Of a DNA stretch of 64,000 bases, positions 28,693-37,885 are shown in pieces. How positions within the stretch are numbered: position 1 is the first letter of the stretch; every line of letters begins with the position of its first letter. This DNA is from Desulfogranum mediterraneum DSM 13871 (lineage in GTDB: Bacteria; Desulfobacterota; Desulfobulbia; Desulfobulbales; Desulfobulbaceae), in contig NZ_KE387006.1 of assembly GCF_000429965.1 (NCBI RefSeq), positions 174,492-238,491 on the forward strand, read 5' to 3'. The translations under genes were made by a program, and so were the position numbers. The notes below the pieces were generated by a model. That model was not told the DNA's origin. It did not search any database and was given only the letters and a program-made list of their open reading frames with translations.

Positions 28693-29367
28693 TCAGGCCT
28701 TGGTCCATTGGATTGCCAGAAAGGCACCCTGTTCCGACCGGTGCATCCTGCCTCTCTGTTCAAGTTCCGGGATGGTTGCCAGAGGAGCATCCTTCTGAAA
28801 GTGAATGGCGCTTCTGATGACACTCTTTTCCTTCACGATCGCACGCAGCTCCTCCGGGGAGCGGAAAAAGATATTTTGAAATAAGCCATGGCCCTGTTCA
28901 GCCTTCCGGCGCCGCTGTTCAGCCCAGGGGCTGAGGCTGTTGAGGGTGGTGACCACCACGGTGCCGCCCCTGCGGGTAACCCGCTCCAGTTCGGCCGTTA
29001 CCCGGGCGGCGTCCGCCACAAACTCGATGGCGGTCATGGAGAAGACCCTGTCAAAGCTGTCGTCTGCAAAGGGGAGAGCGGTCATGTCCCCGCAGAGGCC
29101 GCTGAACGGGCAGCCGGCGGTGCGGGCAATTGCCCTCTGGAGCATGGGGAGAGAGAGGTCGATGCCGGTCACCGCAGCCCCTGATTCCAGGACATCCTGG
29201 GTGAAGATGCCGCTGCCGCAGCCCACATCGAGGATCTGTTCATTGGGAAGCGGTTGGAGCAGCTCCAGGAGGAGCGCAGCCTCATATTTCTTGATGAGCC
29301 GGCCGGCCGGGGTGGTGAACCAACGGTCATAGCGCTCAGTCCAGCTGTCAAAGAGTGCGGAGGGCAT
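28693..29367 (-). CDS. SAM-dependent methyltransferase (class I)
   Basis: 224 residues starting MPSALFDSWTERYDRWF. ATG 29367 has AAGGGAG ten bases upstream; the frame stays open further upstream but without family features. Motif I is ILDVGCGSGIF, motif II ATGIDLS-like (VTGIDLSLPML), then GDMTALPFADDSFDRV, the Methyltransf_11 pattern. The substrate is unknown. It lies 77 bases upstream of the sirtuin gene on the same strand. Confidence 0.85.
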   Translation of the reverse strand: MPSALFDSWTERYDRWFTTPAGRLIKKYEAALLLELLQPLPNEQILDVGCGSGIFTQDVLESGAAVTGIDLSLPMLQRAIARTAGCPFSGLCGDMTALPFADDSFDRVFSMTAIEFVADAARVTAELERVTRRGGTVVVTTLNSLSPWAEQRRRKAEQGHGLFQNIFFRSPEELRAIVKEKSVIRSAIHFQKDAPLATIPELEQRGRMHRSEQGAFLAIQWTKA

Positions 29368-29809
29368 TGTATCAGACTCCCTTGTGCTGCTCTCCCAGGC
29401 GTATCCCCAGGTTTTTTTAGGTTGAGAGAGCTCTAACAGTACAAACCTGCTGCAACTGTACAATGAATGGTGGCCGTGGGCAAGGAGCCGGGTGTTCTGT
29501 CCCTTGAGTTGAAGATCCAAAGGCCGGAGGAGGGTCACGTCTCTCTGGAAGCCTGGTTGGGAAGGAACCATTGTCTGCTCCGGGGAGAACCATTGCCAAG
29601 GTGGGGAGAACGGGCTAGTATGAGCCCTGTTTACTCCCGGAGCCATTCAGCCTCCCTGGGGGCCATGGTTGGCAGCACGGCGCTCTCACCAGCCTCTCAA
29701 CATCTGTCTGTACCGGCAGCTGGGATAAAACGAGGTAAGGGCAATATGATGAGAGGGGGATCTTGGAAAAATCAACGATTCAAGCCCCTAGATTGAAGAG
29801 GGAACCCAG
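29368..29809 (+). other. Gene-free region
   Basis: Divergent promoter region between the methyltransferase (minus) and DUF2058 gene (plus). No supported gene, repeat copy or RNA is seen in it. Confidence 0.4.
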
Positions 29810-30358
29810 ATGGGCAGTTCACTGTTGGATCAGCTGAAAAAAACCGGGCTGGTCGATGAGAAGAAGGCCAGACAGGCGAAGCAGGAAAAGCATAAGCAGA
29901 CCAAGAAAAAGAAGGGCAAGCGAGGGGGCAAACCCGATGTGAGCAAGCTCAAGGCCCAGGCAGCCCTGGCCCGGAAGGCGGCCCGGGATCGGGCCCTGAA
30001 TGAGGAGAAGAAGGCTGCAGCCGAAGAGAAGGCCGTGCTGGCTCAGGTCCGCCAGATGGTCAGCCAAAACCTGGTCAAGAAGGGGGAGGGTGACATCGGC
30101 TTTAACTTTACCCACGGCACCCGGGTGGAGCGGATCTATGTGAAGCGTGCAATCCAGGAGCAGCTGGTCCAGGGGAGGCTGGCCATCGTCATGGTCGACG
30201 GCCGCTACGAACTGGTAGCACCGGAGGTGGCGGAGAAGATCCGCCAGCGGCACCCGGCCAGTGTCATCTTTCAAGGCAGTGGGCCGGCCCGGGAGGCAGA
30301 GCCCGAGGAAGATGACCCCTATGCCGAATTCCAGGTGCCCGACGACCTGATGTGGTAA
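29810..30358 (+). CDS. DUF2058 (YaiL-like) protein
   Basis: 182 residues with a strongly basic, lysine/alanine-rich N-terminal half (coiled, e.g. KQEKHKQTKKKKGKRGGK near residue 25) and a C-terminal domain with FNFTHGTRVERIYV and LAIVMVDGRYELVAP, characteristic of DUF2058. Family members are nucleoid- or RNA-associated proteins of uncertain role. ATG 29810 follows GAGGGAACCC. A small lipoprotein gene starts 42 bases downstream on the same strand. Confidence 0.85.
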   Translation: MGSSLLDQLKKTGLVDEKKARQAKQEKHKQTKKKKGKRGGKPDVSKLKAQAALARKAARDRALNEEKKAAAEEKAVLAQVRQMVSQNLVKKGEGDIGFNFTHGTRVERIYVKRAIQEQLVQGRLAIVMVDGRYELVAPEVAEKIRQRHPASVIFQGSGPAREAEPEEDDPYAEFQVPDDLMW

Positions 30359-30400
30359 TGTCCGGCCCCCTGGTGTGGATGAATCCATGAGGAAGTGTTT

Positions 30401-30643
30401 ATGAGCCCTTCTCGATGGCCCGGGAGGCAGCGATCTCTGCAGGGGCGAATCCTCTGGCTGCTGTCTTCCCTGCTCTGTGCAGCCGGTCTGTTTGGCTGTG
30501 GGGTCAAGGTTGACTGCAGCGACCCTTCCCAGATGTTGTCCTCGGATCGGGAGCTGCGCGCAAGCTGGCTGAGGCAGTGTCGGGAGTTGAACCGCCGGAT
30601 CAAGGTCAACGGGGTGGTGCAGCCGCCGTCTCCCTCCCCCTAG
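30401..30643 (+). CDS. Small lipoprotein
   Basis: 80 residues from ATG 30401 with GAGGAAG upstream (a GTG at 30395 is also in frame). A signal peptide with lipobox GLFGC is followed by a short mature part beginning GVKVDCSDPSQML, then a charged helix and a Pro-rich end. No known family recognised. It ends at the hairpin 30649-30682. Confidence 0.6.
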   Translation: MSPSRWPGRQRSLQGRILWLLSSLLCAAGLFGCGVKVDCSDPSQMLSSDRELRASWLRQCRELNRRIKVNGVVQPPSPSP

Positions 30644-30648
30644 TCGTA

Positions 30649-30682
30649 CCATGCTGAGCCCTCTTTCCAGGGCCCAGCATGG
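30649..30682. terminator. Hairpin between convergent genes
   Basis: CCATGCTGAGCCCT / AGGGCCCAGCATGG with one bulge and a short CTTTCC-type loop. It lies between the small lipoprotein gene and the RNA helicase gene, without a T-tract. Confidence 0.55.
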
Positions 30683-30700
30683 TCACCTTCAGCTATCCGG

Positions 30701-32302
30701 CTACTCTGTACCAGAGGAAGATCCCGGTCGGCTGCCTCCGCCACCGGGTTTTCTCCGCCGTCTGCGCCGTGGCGCCCTCTTCTTGTCCCTGTCCTGCTGA
30801 TTACCCTGCTGTCGACTCTGCTGTTTGGGCTTGGACTTGCGCTTGGGCGGGGGCGGGGTCAACAGCTCCTCTTCCGGCACCACGCAGTCCAGTTTCTTTT
30901 CGATGTACTCCTCGATCTCCGGCAGGTAAAAGGCATCCTCTTCGCAGGCAAAGCTGATGGAGGTGCCCAGGGCGCCGGCTCGGCCGGTTCGTCCGATCCG
31001 GTGGACATAGTTTTCCGGTTCATAGGGCAGGGTGAAGTTGACCACATGGCTGATCCCCTCGATATGAATACCCCTGGCCGCCACATCGGTGGCAATCAGC
31101 ACCTTGACCTTACCGGAACGGAATCCCTCCAGCCGCTGGACCCGTTTGTTCTGGGGCACATCGCCGGAGAGCAGGCTGCAGCGGATGTTGTGGTCCTGGA
31201 GATTCTGGCTCAGGGTCCTGGCCTCATGTTTCTGGTTGGTAAAGACAATGATCCGTTGGTCGGGCTTACTGCTGATCAGGTTGTAGAGCACCGTATACTT
31301 TTCGTCGGTGGTTACCAGGTAGACGATCTGCTCCACGGTCTCTACGGCCAGCTGCTCCGAAGGGATATCGATGAATTCCGGTTTGCGGCACCACTGAAAG
31401 GCCAGCCGCTTGACATCTTCGGTGATGGTGGCGGAGAAGAGCATGGTCTGTCGTTGCTCCTTGTCCCGGATTCGGCCGATGATCCGCCGGACATCGGGGA
31501 TGAAGCCCATGTCCAGCATCCGGTCAGCCTCGTCGATGACCATGATCTCGCAGCGGTCCAGCTTGATCACCTTCTTGCTGACAAAGTCCAGCAATCGGCC
31601 CGGGGTGGCCACGATGATATCACTCTTGCCCTCTCGGGCCTCGTCCAGTTGTTTCTGATAATCCACTCCTCCATAGACCGCCAGGATGTTCAGGGGGGTG
31701 TACTTGGCCAGCTTGCGGCCGTCCTTGGCGATCTGGATGACCAGCTCCCTGGTCGGGGCGATCACCAAGGCTCGCGGTTTGAAGGGGGGCGCCGGCGGGG
31801 TCTCTTTTTCCTGGGCAAGCAGGCGGGTCAGGATGGTGATCAGGAAGACCGCGCTCTTGCCTGTGCCGGTATTGGCCTTGCCCACCATATCCTGCCCCTT
31901 AAGGGTGGTGGGCAGGGATTTTTCCTGGATCGGGGTGCAGTATTGAAACTCCAGGTCGGCAATGGCATGCATGATCCGCTTGGGCAGGGTAAAGTCATGG
32001 AATCGGCTTTTCCCGGGTACCGGGGTGACCTCAAAGCTGGCCGGATCCCAGGCCGCGGCCTGGGGCTTCTTCTTACGGGAGGGTTGACGAAACTTGGCGG
32101 GCCGCTCGGCCGGGGCAGCGGTTTCTTCCGCTGCTGCAGCCGGGACCGCTGGGGAGGACGCAGCCTTTGCTGTCGCCTGCTCGGCTGCACTCTTCAGGGG
32201 TTGTTCCGCGCTGCTGCGGGTTTTCTTGGCTGTTTTGCCCGTTGCTGAGCGGGTCAGACTTTTCAGCTGCTTGTTGGCCAGGGAAAGGATTTTTTTAATC
32301 AT
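30701..32302 (-). CDS. DEAD-box ATP-dependent RNA helicase (RhlB-like)
   Basis: 533 residues. An N-terminal Lys/Ala-rich tail of about 100 residues precedes the helicase core: Q motif (FHDFTLPKRIMHAI with TPIQ), Walker A ANTGTGKSAVF, PTRELVIQI, VATPGRLLDF, DEAD in VIDEADRMLDMGF, SAT in LFSATITED, then ATDVAARGIHIEG and HRIGRTGRAG. A C-terminal basic tail (KKRAPRRRRRRKPGGGG) likely binds RNA. It resembles RhlB/RhlE helicases acting in RNA decay and ribosome assembly. Confidence 0.93.
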   Translation of the reverse strand: MIKKILSLANKQLKSLTRSATGKTAKKTRSSAEQPLKSAAEQATAKAASSPAVPAAAAEETAAPAERPAKFRQPSRKKKPQAAAWDPASFEVTPVPGKSRFHDFTLPKRIMHAIADLEFQYCTPIQEKSLPTTLKGQDMVGKANTGTGKSAVFLITILTRLLAQEKETPPAPPFKPRALVIAPTRELVIQIAKDGRKLAKYTPLNILAVYGGVDYQKQLDEAREGKSDIIVATPGRLLDFVSKKVIKLDRCEIMVIDEADRMLDMGFIPDVRRIIGRIRDKEQRQTMLFSATITEDVKRLAFQWCRKPEFIDIPSEQLAVETVEQIVYLVTTDEKYTVLYNLISSKPDQRIIVFTNQKHEARTLSQNLQDHNIRCSLLSGDVPQNKRVQRLEGFRSGKVKVLIATDVAARGIHIEGISHVVNFTLPYEPENYVHRIGRTGRAGALGTSISFACEEDAFYLPEIEEYIEKKLDCVVPEEELLTPPPPKRKSKPKQQSRQQGNQQDRDKKRAPRRRRRRKPGGGGSRPGSSSGTE

Positions 32303-32707
32303 AGATTTTTTGGCTAGAAAGGTGTGTGGGTTGATCCGTTATTCAGGGTGCGGCTCAGGGAGCCCTTTTCCAGGAAACCGGGGTGGGGTGCATCGGGCAG
32401 GTGAACGGTGCGCCTCTGTTGCAGTACTCATCGCAGGGCACCAGCGGGGCCCTTTCCGGAGAGGCGGACTCCAGGGGATTCTCCACCCCTGTTCGTTGTC
32501 GATGGCTGTTGACGTCGAAAGCGACCGCTCAAGAGAAGGGGGGACCAGATGCGCAGGCCTGGGAAAACACCTTTGGATTCGAAGGAATATGTGGCTGTCG
32601 CACCTCCAGGATGATACATGTACCTACCATGTACGATGAATAGTGCAACCATTATGACTCCCAGAAGGCCGATTGTTCGGTTTTTCCCGGCTGTTTTCTT
32701 GTCTTAA
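32303..32707 (+). other. Gene-free region upstream of repeat D
   Basis: I see no supported gene. Short open frames on both strands have no family features or ribosome sites. Confidence 0.4.
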
Positions 32708-32848
32708 GGGTAGGTTGAAAAGTTCAAGTTTTCGATCAAGATCAAGGCATGGGGAAAATTTGAGCGCAGGCATCTAAACGATCTTCCGAGGATACAATGC
32801 TCCCCATTAGGCAGGGCCTGGAAGGAAAGGCAATTTTTCAAGGGAGCC
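32708..32848 (+). repeat. 141-bp-family repeat, copy D (diverged)
   Basis: Begins GGGTAGGTTGAAAAGTTCAAG, keeps the TTTTCGATCAAG block and CCGAGGAT, and ends GGCAATTTTTCAAGGGAGCC. The middle is more diverged than in copies A, B and E. It precedes the pseudouridine synthase gene by about 150 bases. Confidence 0.7.
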
Positions 32849-33002
32849 TCAAGGGGGATTTGCCCCTGGTATCTCCGGCAAATTCAGGGTAAGAGGGGGG
32901 CCCTGCAAGGGCGGGATCGATGCAGGGCGAGGAGACGCCGGGGGGGCAGACCAGTGTCTGGCTGCCGCCCTGGCAGAACAGCAGGCAATACGAGGAAAGG
33001 TG

Positions 33003-33719
33003 ATGAAAAAGAGTTCCGGAAAACGAACCAGGTTCCTGCCCAAGGGCTTGGAGATCCTCCATGAAGATCGCGATGTCCTGGTCGTGGAGAAGCCTGCAGG
33101 CATGCTCACCGTGGCTACGGAGAGCGATAGGGTCAATACGGTCTACTATGCCCTGAGTGACTATGTACGCAAGGGGACCGCCAAGTCCAAGAACCGGATC
33201 TATGTGATCCATCGGCTTGATCGGGAGACCTCCGGGCTGCTGGTCTTTGCCAAAAACGAGCAGGCCAGGGAACAGCTGCGCCAACAGTGGCCGACCATGA
33301 ATAAGACCTTTCTGGCCGTGGTCCACGGCACCCCCAAGCATACAGAGGGGGAGATCAGCTCCTACCTGGCAGAGAACAGGGCCTACAAGGTCTACTCCAC
33401 CCGGGATAAGACCAAGGGCAAGTGGGCCGAGACCAGTTATCGTCTGCTCAAGCAGAGCCCGGAGTTTGCCCTCCTGGAACTGAGCGTGACCGTGCTCCGC
33501 AAACACCAGCTCAGGGTTCATCTGGCCGAGGCCGGTCATCCTGTGGTCGGCGACCGTAAGTACGGCCGGGAGGGAAAACGGTTCAAGCGCCTGGCTCTGC
33601 ACTGCCAGCAGCTCTCTTTTATCCACCCTTACAGCGGCGAAAAGTGTACCTTTAGCACCCGGCGTCCCGCCAGACTGACCAAGCTGGTGGACGGCTACCG
33701 ACCTGACCGCCCGGAATAG
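33003..33719 (+). CDS. RluA-family RNA pseudouridine synthase
   Basis: Converts specific uridines in rRNA or tRNA to pseudouridine. 238 residues from ATG 33003 (GTG at 33000 also possible), with GAGGAAAGG upstream. The catalytic Asp lies in VIHRLDRETSGLLVFAK; other family blocks are VLVVEKPAGMLTV and LRVHLAEAGHPVVGDRKYG. There is no S4 domain, as in RluA/TruC types. The exact target cannot be assigned. Confidence 0.92.
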   Translation: MKKSSGKRTRFLPKGLEILHEDRDVLVVEKPAGMLTVATESDRVNTVYYALSDYVRKGTAKSKNRIYVIHRLDRETSGLLVFAKNEQAREQLRQQWPTMNKTFLAVVHGTPKHTEGEISSYLAENRAYKVYSTRDKTKGKWAETSYRLLKQSPEFALLELSVTVLRKHQLRVHLAEAGHPVVGDRKYGREGKRFKRLALHCQQLSFIHPYSGEKCTFSTRRPARLTKLVDGYRPDRPE

Positions 33720-33938
33720 GGCCGGTGCAGGGTGCGCTCCAGCCGACAGCCATCCTCCCCTGCACAGGCTCAGGATGGAGTTCGGCGCTTGCTCCCCTGG
33801 ACCGGTCGGCTGGCCGTGGACCTGCAATAAAGATAATGAGGAGCTTGGTTCCCTGCTCACGGGAGGGTATGCTGGTAGGGTCGGTGGGTGTTGTTGTCAG
33901 GTTGCTAGGTGTGCAGTTTTCCCGGGGGTCCCGTTCCT

Positions 33939-34880
33939 ATGGCGATTGATCTGAAAACCGTGTTCTTCATGAACATGTTGATTTCGGCCTTGTTTTGTAT
34001 AGCCTATGGCCTCTACTACCAGGGGCAGAGGACCTATCCCGGTTTTCTCCTCTGGCTTGCTGCCACCTTTGCCGCTGGCTGGGCTCATTTCTTCCTGCTC
34101 TCCAGGGGCGTTCTTCCCACCTGGTTGAGTATTGGTGCCACCAACGGGTTCTTTGTCCTTTCCGCACTGTTGCGGGTCGATGCCACCTCTCGTTTTCTCT
34201 GTTACAGGAAGCTGCCCCCGCTCCTCTATCTGCTCCCGCTGGCCGTGGTCCTGGCCTGTCTCTACTTCTATCTGGCCCTCGACCAGATCGCTATCCGCAA
34301 CTTCATCACCGTCAGTCTGCTTTTTTTGGCCATGCTGGTTATTGCCTCGCTCTTTGTGCTGCACTCACCCAGGACCAATCGTTTGCTCTATTATTCTGCA
34401 GCCCTATTTATGCTCTTTTGGGCGGCTGTGATCTTCTTCAGGGCCGTATGCTGGCTCTTTTTTCCGGAGATGGAACTCTTTGGCGGTGTCATCTGGCAGG
34501 TGGTGCCGGCGGTGGCCACCATCCTGGGTGATGCCGGTTTCGGGGTGCTCTTCCTGTTGATGAACAACCAGCGGGCAGAGCAGGAGCTGAGCCAGGCCAA
34601 TCTGGCCAAGGAGGCGTTGATCCTTGAACTCCAGGAGGCCCTGAACAGTCTGAGCACCCTGGAGGGGATCATCCCTATCTGCTCCCACTGCAAGAGTGTC
34701 AGGGATGATCAGGGGGCCTGGAAGCAGCTGGAGGCCTATGTCGCTAGCCATGCAGATGTCCAGTTCTCCCACGGGATCTGTGAACAGTGTGCCGAGAAAC
34801 TGTATCAGCATGAGTCCTGGTACGAGGAGTTCAGGCGGGAGCAACAGGCGGTTCGTCCAGAAACCGTGGGACAGGGCTGA
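33939..34880 (+). CDS. Multi-pass membrane protein with C-terminal two-CxxC tail
   Basis: 313 residues from ATG 33939 (a GTG at 33909 is an alternative). Seven hydrophobic segments fill residues about 8-220. A short coiled linker follows (AEQELSQANLAKEALILELQEALNSL, positions about 220-245), then a soluble tail with IPICSHCKSVRDD and FSHGICEQCAEKLY, two CxxC pairs likely binding a metal. This tail is common at the ends of signalling proteins in Deltaproteobacteria, usually after PAS or GAF modules; here it follows a membrane sensor-like domain with no kinase. Function unknown. Confidence 0.75.
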   Translation: MAIDLKTVFFMNMLISALFCIAYGLYYQGQRTYPGFLLWLAATFAAGWAHFFLLSRGVLPTWLSIGATNGFFVLSALLRVDATSRFLCYRKLPPLLYLLPLAVVLACLYFYLALDQIAIRNFITVSLLFLAMLVIASLFVLHSPRTNRLLYYSAALFMLFWAAVIFFRAVCWLFFPEMELFGGVIWQVVPAVATILGDAGFGVLFLLMNNQRAEQELSQANLAKEALILELQEALNSLSTLEGIIPICSHCKSVRDDQGAWKQLEAYVASHADVQFSHGICEQCAEKLYQHESWYEEFRREQQAVRPETVGQG

Positions 34881-34917
34881 ACATCATGGTGGTGCATAGC
34901 CATCAGGAGGAGAAGGA

Positions 34918-35247
34918 ATGACATACCTTTATCTGGCAGTGGCCATCGTTGCCGAGGTCGTTGCCACCAGCGCACTCAAGGCCTCGGAGGAGTTTACCCG
35001 GCTGTGGCCCACTCTTGTGGTCGTGGTGGGCTATGCCCTCTCCTTTTACTGTCTGACCCTGGTGCTGCGCACCCTGCCCATTGGCCTGACCTATGCCGTC
35101 TGGTCCGGCCTGGGGATTGTCCTCTTGAGCATCAGCGGGATCGTCCTCTATCGGGAACTGCCTGACCTGCCGGCCATCCTGGGCATGGGCTTGATCGTGA
35201 TCGGGGTGGTGATCATCAAGGTCTTTTCCCGGACAGTCCCCGGCTGA
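34918..35247 (+). CDS. Small multidrug resistance (SMR) family transporter
   Basis: 109 residues with four membrane segments and the essential glutamate (E13 in AIVAEVVATSALKAS), the GYALSFYCLTLVLRTLPIGLTYAVWSGLG region, and a conserved WSGLG turn, all typical of EmrE/QacE/SugE. Works as a dimer exchanging protons for cationic compounds, or guanidinium in the Gdx branch. The residues are closer to EmrE-type than SugE-type. GGAGGAGAAGG precedes ATG 34918. Confidence 0.92.
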   Translation: MTYLYLAVAIVAEVVATSALKASEEFTRLWPTLVVVVGYALSFYCLTLVLRTLPIGLTYAVWSGLGIVLLSISGIVLYRELPDLPAILGMGLIVIGVVIIKVFSRTVPG

Positions 35248-35351
35248 TCGCTCAGCCTCGGAAGTGGGCGCTGAGCTCTCTTGCCTGGGCCCCGCCAAAC
35301 ACCAGGAGTCCGGAGTTTCCCCTGCCCCTGGTCCAGATCCTGACCTTCAGC

Positions 35352-36293
35352 CTAACCAAGGGGTTTGCCATACTTCTTTGCCTGCCGCTTCATCCGGGCA
35401 AGCTCCAGGTCACCGGGTACCACGATCTCCCTGTCCGGGCTGTAGTCCAGGCTCCGCCTGCGCCCCCGGTATTTGACCGAGCTCAAGATCAGCTTCATGG
35501 TTTCAAGCCTGGCGCGATGCTTGTCATCGGACTTGATGATCAACCAGGGAGACTCCTTGGTATGAGTCTTTTGAAGCATGACCTGTTTTTTGTGGGTGAA
35601 CTCATCCCAGAGCTCCTGGGCCTGTAAATCCACCTCAGACAACTTCCACTGTCGCAGGGGATCATTGCGCCTGCGTTCAAAACGTCTTGCCTGTTCCTCC
35701 TTGGACACGGAAAAGTAGAGCTTGAGCAGGGTCGTTCGTCCTGCATCCAGGATGAAGTTGTTTTCATAGAGGGTGACCTTCTTGAGAAAGCGTGCGTACT
35801 GCTCGCTGGTGCAAAAGGCCATCACCGGTTCCACCATGGCCCGGTTGTACCAGGAGCGGTCAAAGAGGACGATTTCCCCGGCCCGGGGAAACTGTTCTAT
35901 ATAGCGCTTCATGTGCAGCTCGGTCTGCTGCACCGGGTTGGGTTTGCCCAGGGCCACCACCCGGTAATGTTTTTCATTCATGTAGCGGGTGACCCTCCGG
36001 ATGGTGCCGCCCTTGCCCGAGGCGTCCCTGCCGTCAAAGAGGATGATCATCTTTTTACCGGTGCGTTCCAGGTGGGCCTGCATCTTGATCAACTCTGCCT
36101 GGTAGGGCTTGAGCTCCTCTGATTTGAAATACTTGACCAGGGAAGAGCGGATGATCTCTCTTTTGTGTCGCTCCTGGAGAATCGAGTAGAGGTGATTGTG
36201 GTAATAGCTGTCTGTGTCCGGGTCACCTGAGGGGGTATCCAATCCCTTTAAGATGTCTTTTAGGGTGTCGCTGCTTTTTTGGCTGGGTTTCAT
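35352..36293 (-). CDS. ppk2: Polyphosphate kinase 2
   Basis: Uses polyphosphate to phosphorylate nucleotides (or the reverse). 313 residues. Walker A FDGRDASGKGG at residues 86-96 (K94), the PPK2 lid/trap region GKPNPVQQTELHMKRY, Walker B-like IVLFDRSWYNRAMVEPVM, then RRNDPLRQWKLSEVD. The N-terminal 60 residues are a charged extension. Class I versus III substrate preference cannot be judged. It stands alone, 140 bases from the end of the minus-strand cluster. Confidence 0.94.
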   Translation of the reverse strand: MKPSQKSSDTLKDILKGLDTPSGDPDTDSYYHNHLYSILQERHKREIIRSSLVKYFKSEELKPYQAELIKMQAHLERTGKKMIILFDGRDASGKGGTIRRVTRYMNEKHYRVVALGKPNPVQQTELHMKRYIEQFPRAGEIVLFDRSWYNRAMVEPVMAFCTSEQYARFLKKVTLYENNFILDAGRTTLLKLYFSVSKEEQARRFERRRNDPLRQWKLSEVDLQAQELWDEFTHKKQVMLQKTHTKESPWLIIKSDDKHRARLETMKLILSSVKYRGRRRSLDYSPDREIVVPGDLELARMKRQAKKYGKPLG

Positions 36294-36433
36294 GGCGATA
36301 CAGAAGGGGTGTTTAGCCCTGTAGGAGAAGGAGAAATGATTGGGGTCGGCTAACAGCGCAATCTACCTCTTCCAGATTCGAATCAGGTTAGGAATCTGTT
36401 AGGGGGGTGATTGAGAGCCTTGCTGCTTTGCTA

Positions 36434-37885
36434 CTATGGGTGTTTGGGCTTAAAGTCGGTGGAAACGATCTGATAGCGCCGCATCAGGCGCTGCAAGGCC
36501 TGTCGTTCCAAGCCACAGGCGGCAGCGGCATTGGTGACATTACCCCCATGGCTGGTGAGGATGTTGCTGATATAGCCGCTGGAAAAGGTGGAGATGAGCG
36601 CTGCTTTTGCCTCATTATACGGGGGATGGTAATACTCTCTGATGTCCCAGGGATCCTTGCTGGCGGCGGCTTCCGCCGTCTCAGGCAGGAGGGTCGAGAG
36701 ATCCGAGATTTCGATATTGCCCCCCACGGCGAGCAGCACCAGCCGCTTGATACTGTTACGCAGCTCCCGCACATTTCCCTGCCATCTCTTCTGGTAGAGG
36801 CGCTGGAGTACCTCTGTGGGGATGCTCAGACCTTCCCGGCCATACTGTTGGGTGAACTGGGATAGGAAGTGGTGAACCAAGAGGGGGATATCCTCTCTCA
36901 TCTCCTCCAGGCTCGGCATGACCACGGTGACGACATTCAACCGATAAAAGAGGTCTTCCCGAAATTCTCCAGCCTCTATCTTGGCCTCCAGGTCCTGGTT
37001 GGTGGAGGCAACGACCCGGACATTAACCTTGATGGTTTTGTTTTGCCCCAGGGGCTGTATCTCTTTTTCCTGCAAGACACGCAGCAGTTTGGTCTGGACA
37101 GATACCGGGATATCGGCAATCTCATCCAGGAGAATGGTGGAACCTTCGGCCTCAAGAAACAGCCCCTTCTTATCCTTGAGCGCCCCGGTAAAGGCCCCCT
37201 TACTGTAGCCGAAGAGTTCGCTCTCCAGGACGTTTTCCGGCAGTGCCGGGCAGTTGACGGTCACCATCTTTTTATGGTGGCGGCCGCTTAAGGCATGGAG
37301 GGCACGGGCAGCAAGCTCCTTGCCGGTGCCGGACTCCCCCCGGATGAGGACCGTGGCGTCCGTATCCGCCACCCTGTTCAACAGTTCAAGGGCAGCTTTG
37401 AGTGCCGGACTCTGCCCTATGAATCCTTCGGGAAGACTCAGGTTGTTGAGTCGCTGCTGGAGTTGGATATTGGTTCGCAGCAGATTGGTCCGTTCAAGCC
37501 CGTTTTTGACGACCCGGATGATATGGTCCTGGTCAAAGGGTTTTTGGAGGAAATCATAGGCACCGTCTTTCAATGCCTGTACCGCGATGTCGATGGTGCC
37601 GTAACCTGTCATGATCACAATGGAAAGCGTGGGGTCCAGGGATCGGGCTCTTTTCAGTAACTCCAGCCCGTCCAGATCCGGCATCTTGATATCGCTGACC
37701 AGCACATCCGGCTGCCGCTCTTCGATGATCTCCAGGGCCAGAACCCCTGAAGGCGCGGTAAGCACCTTGCAGTCACATTTTTTTTCAATAACCAGGCGCA
37801 ACATGGCAAGCATGTCGGGTTCGTCATCGACGATTAAGACCTGCTTAGGGGCAGCCACGAGCTGTTTGCTGTTATTTTTTGCCAT
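36434..37885 (-). CDS. Sigma-54-dependent response regulator (NtrC family)
   Basis: 483 residues from ATG 37885, preceded by AGAGGGATA. Receiver domain with DD (residues 20-21) and phospho-acceptor D65 in VSDIKMPDLDG; AAA+ domain with GESGTGKE, GAFTGALKD and TILLDEIADI; then a C-terminal HTH (NVTNAAAACGLERQALQRLM). It activates sigma-54 promoters when phosphorylated. It overlaps the phosphatase gene by 14 bases, so it ends the 15-kb minus-strand cluster. Its kinase partner is not adjacent; the kinase at 49460 is the nearest complete one. Confidence 0.93.
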   Translation of the reverse strand: MAKNNSKQLVAAPKQVLIVDDEPDMLAMLRLVIEKKCDCKVLTAPSGVLALEIIEERQPDVLVSDIKMPDLDGLELLKRARSLDPTLSIVIMTGYGTIDIAVQALKDGAYDFLQKPFDQDHIIRVVKNGLERTNLLRTNIQLQQRLNNLSLPEGFIGQSPALKAALELLNRVADTDATVLIRGESGTGKELAARALHALSGRHHKKMVTVNCPALPENVLESELFGYSKGAFTGALKDKKGLFLEAEGSTILLDEIADIPVSVQTKLLRVLQEKEIQPLGQNKTIKVNVRVVASTNQDLEAKIEAGEFREDLFYRLNVVTVVMPSLEEMREDIPLLVHHFLSQFTQQYGREGLSIPTEVLQRLYQKRWQGNVRELRNSIKRLVLLAVGGNIEISDLSTLLPETAEAAASKDPWDIREYYHPPYNEAKAALISTFSSGYISNILTSHGGNVTNAAAACGLERQALQRLMRRYQIVSTDFKPKHP

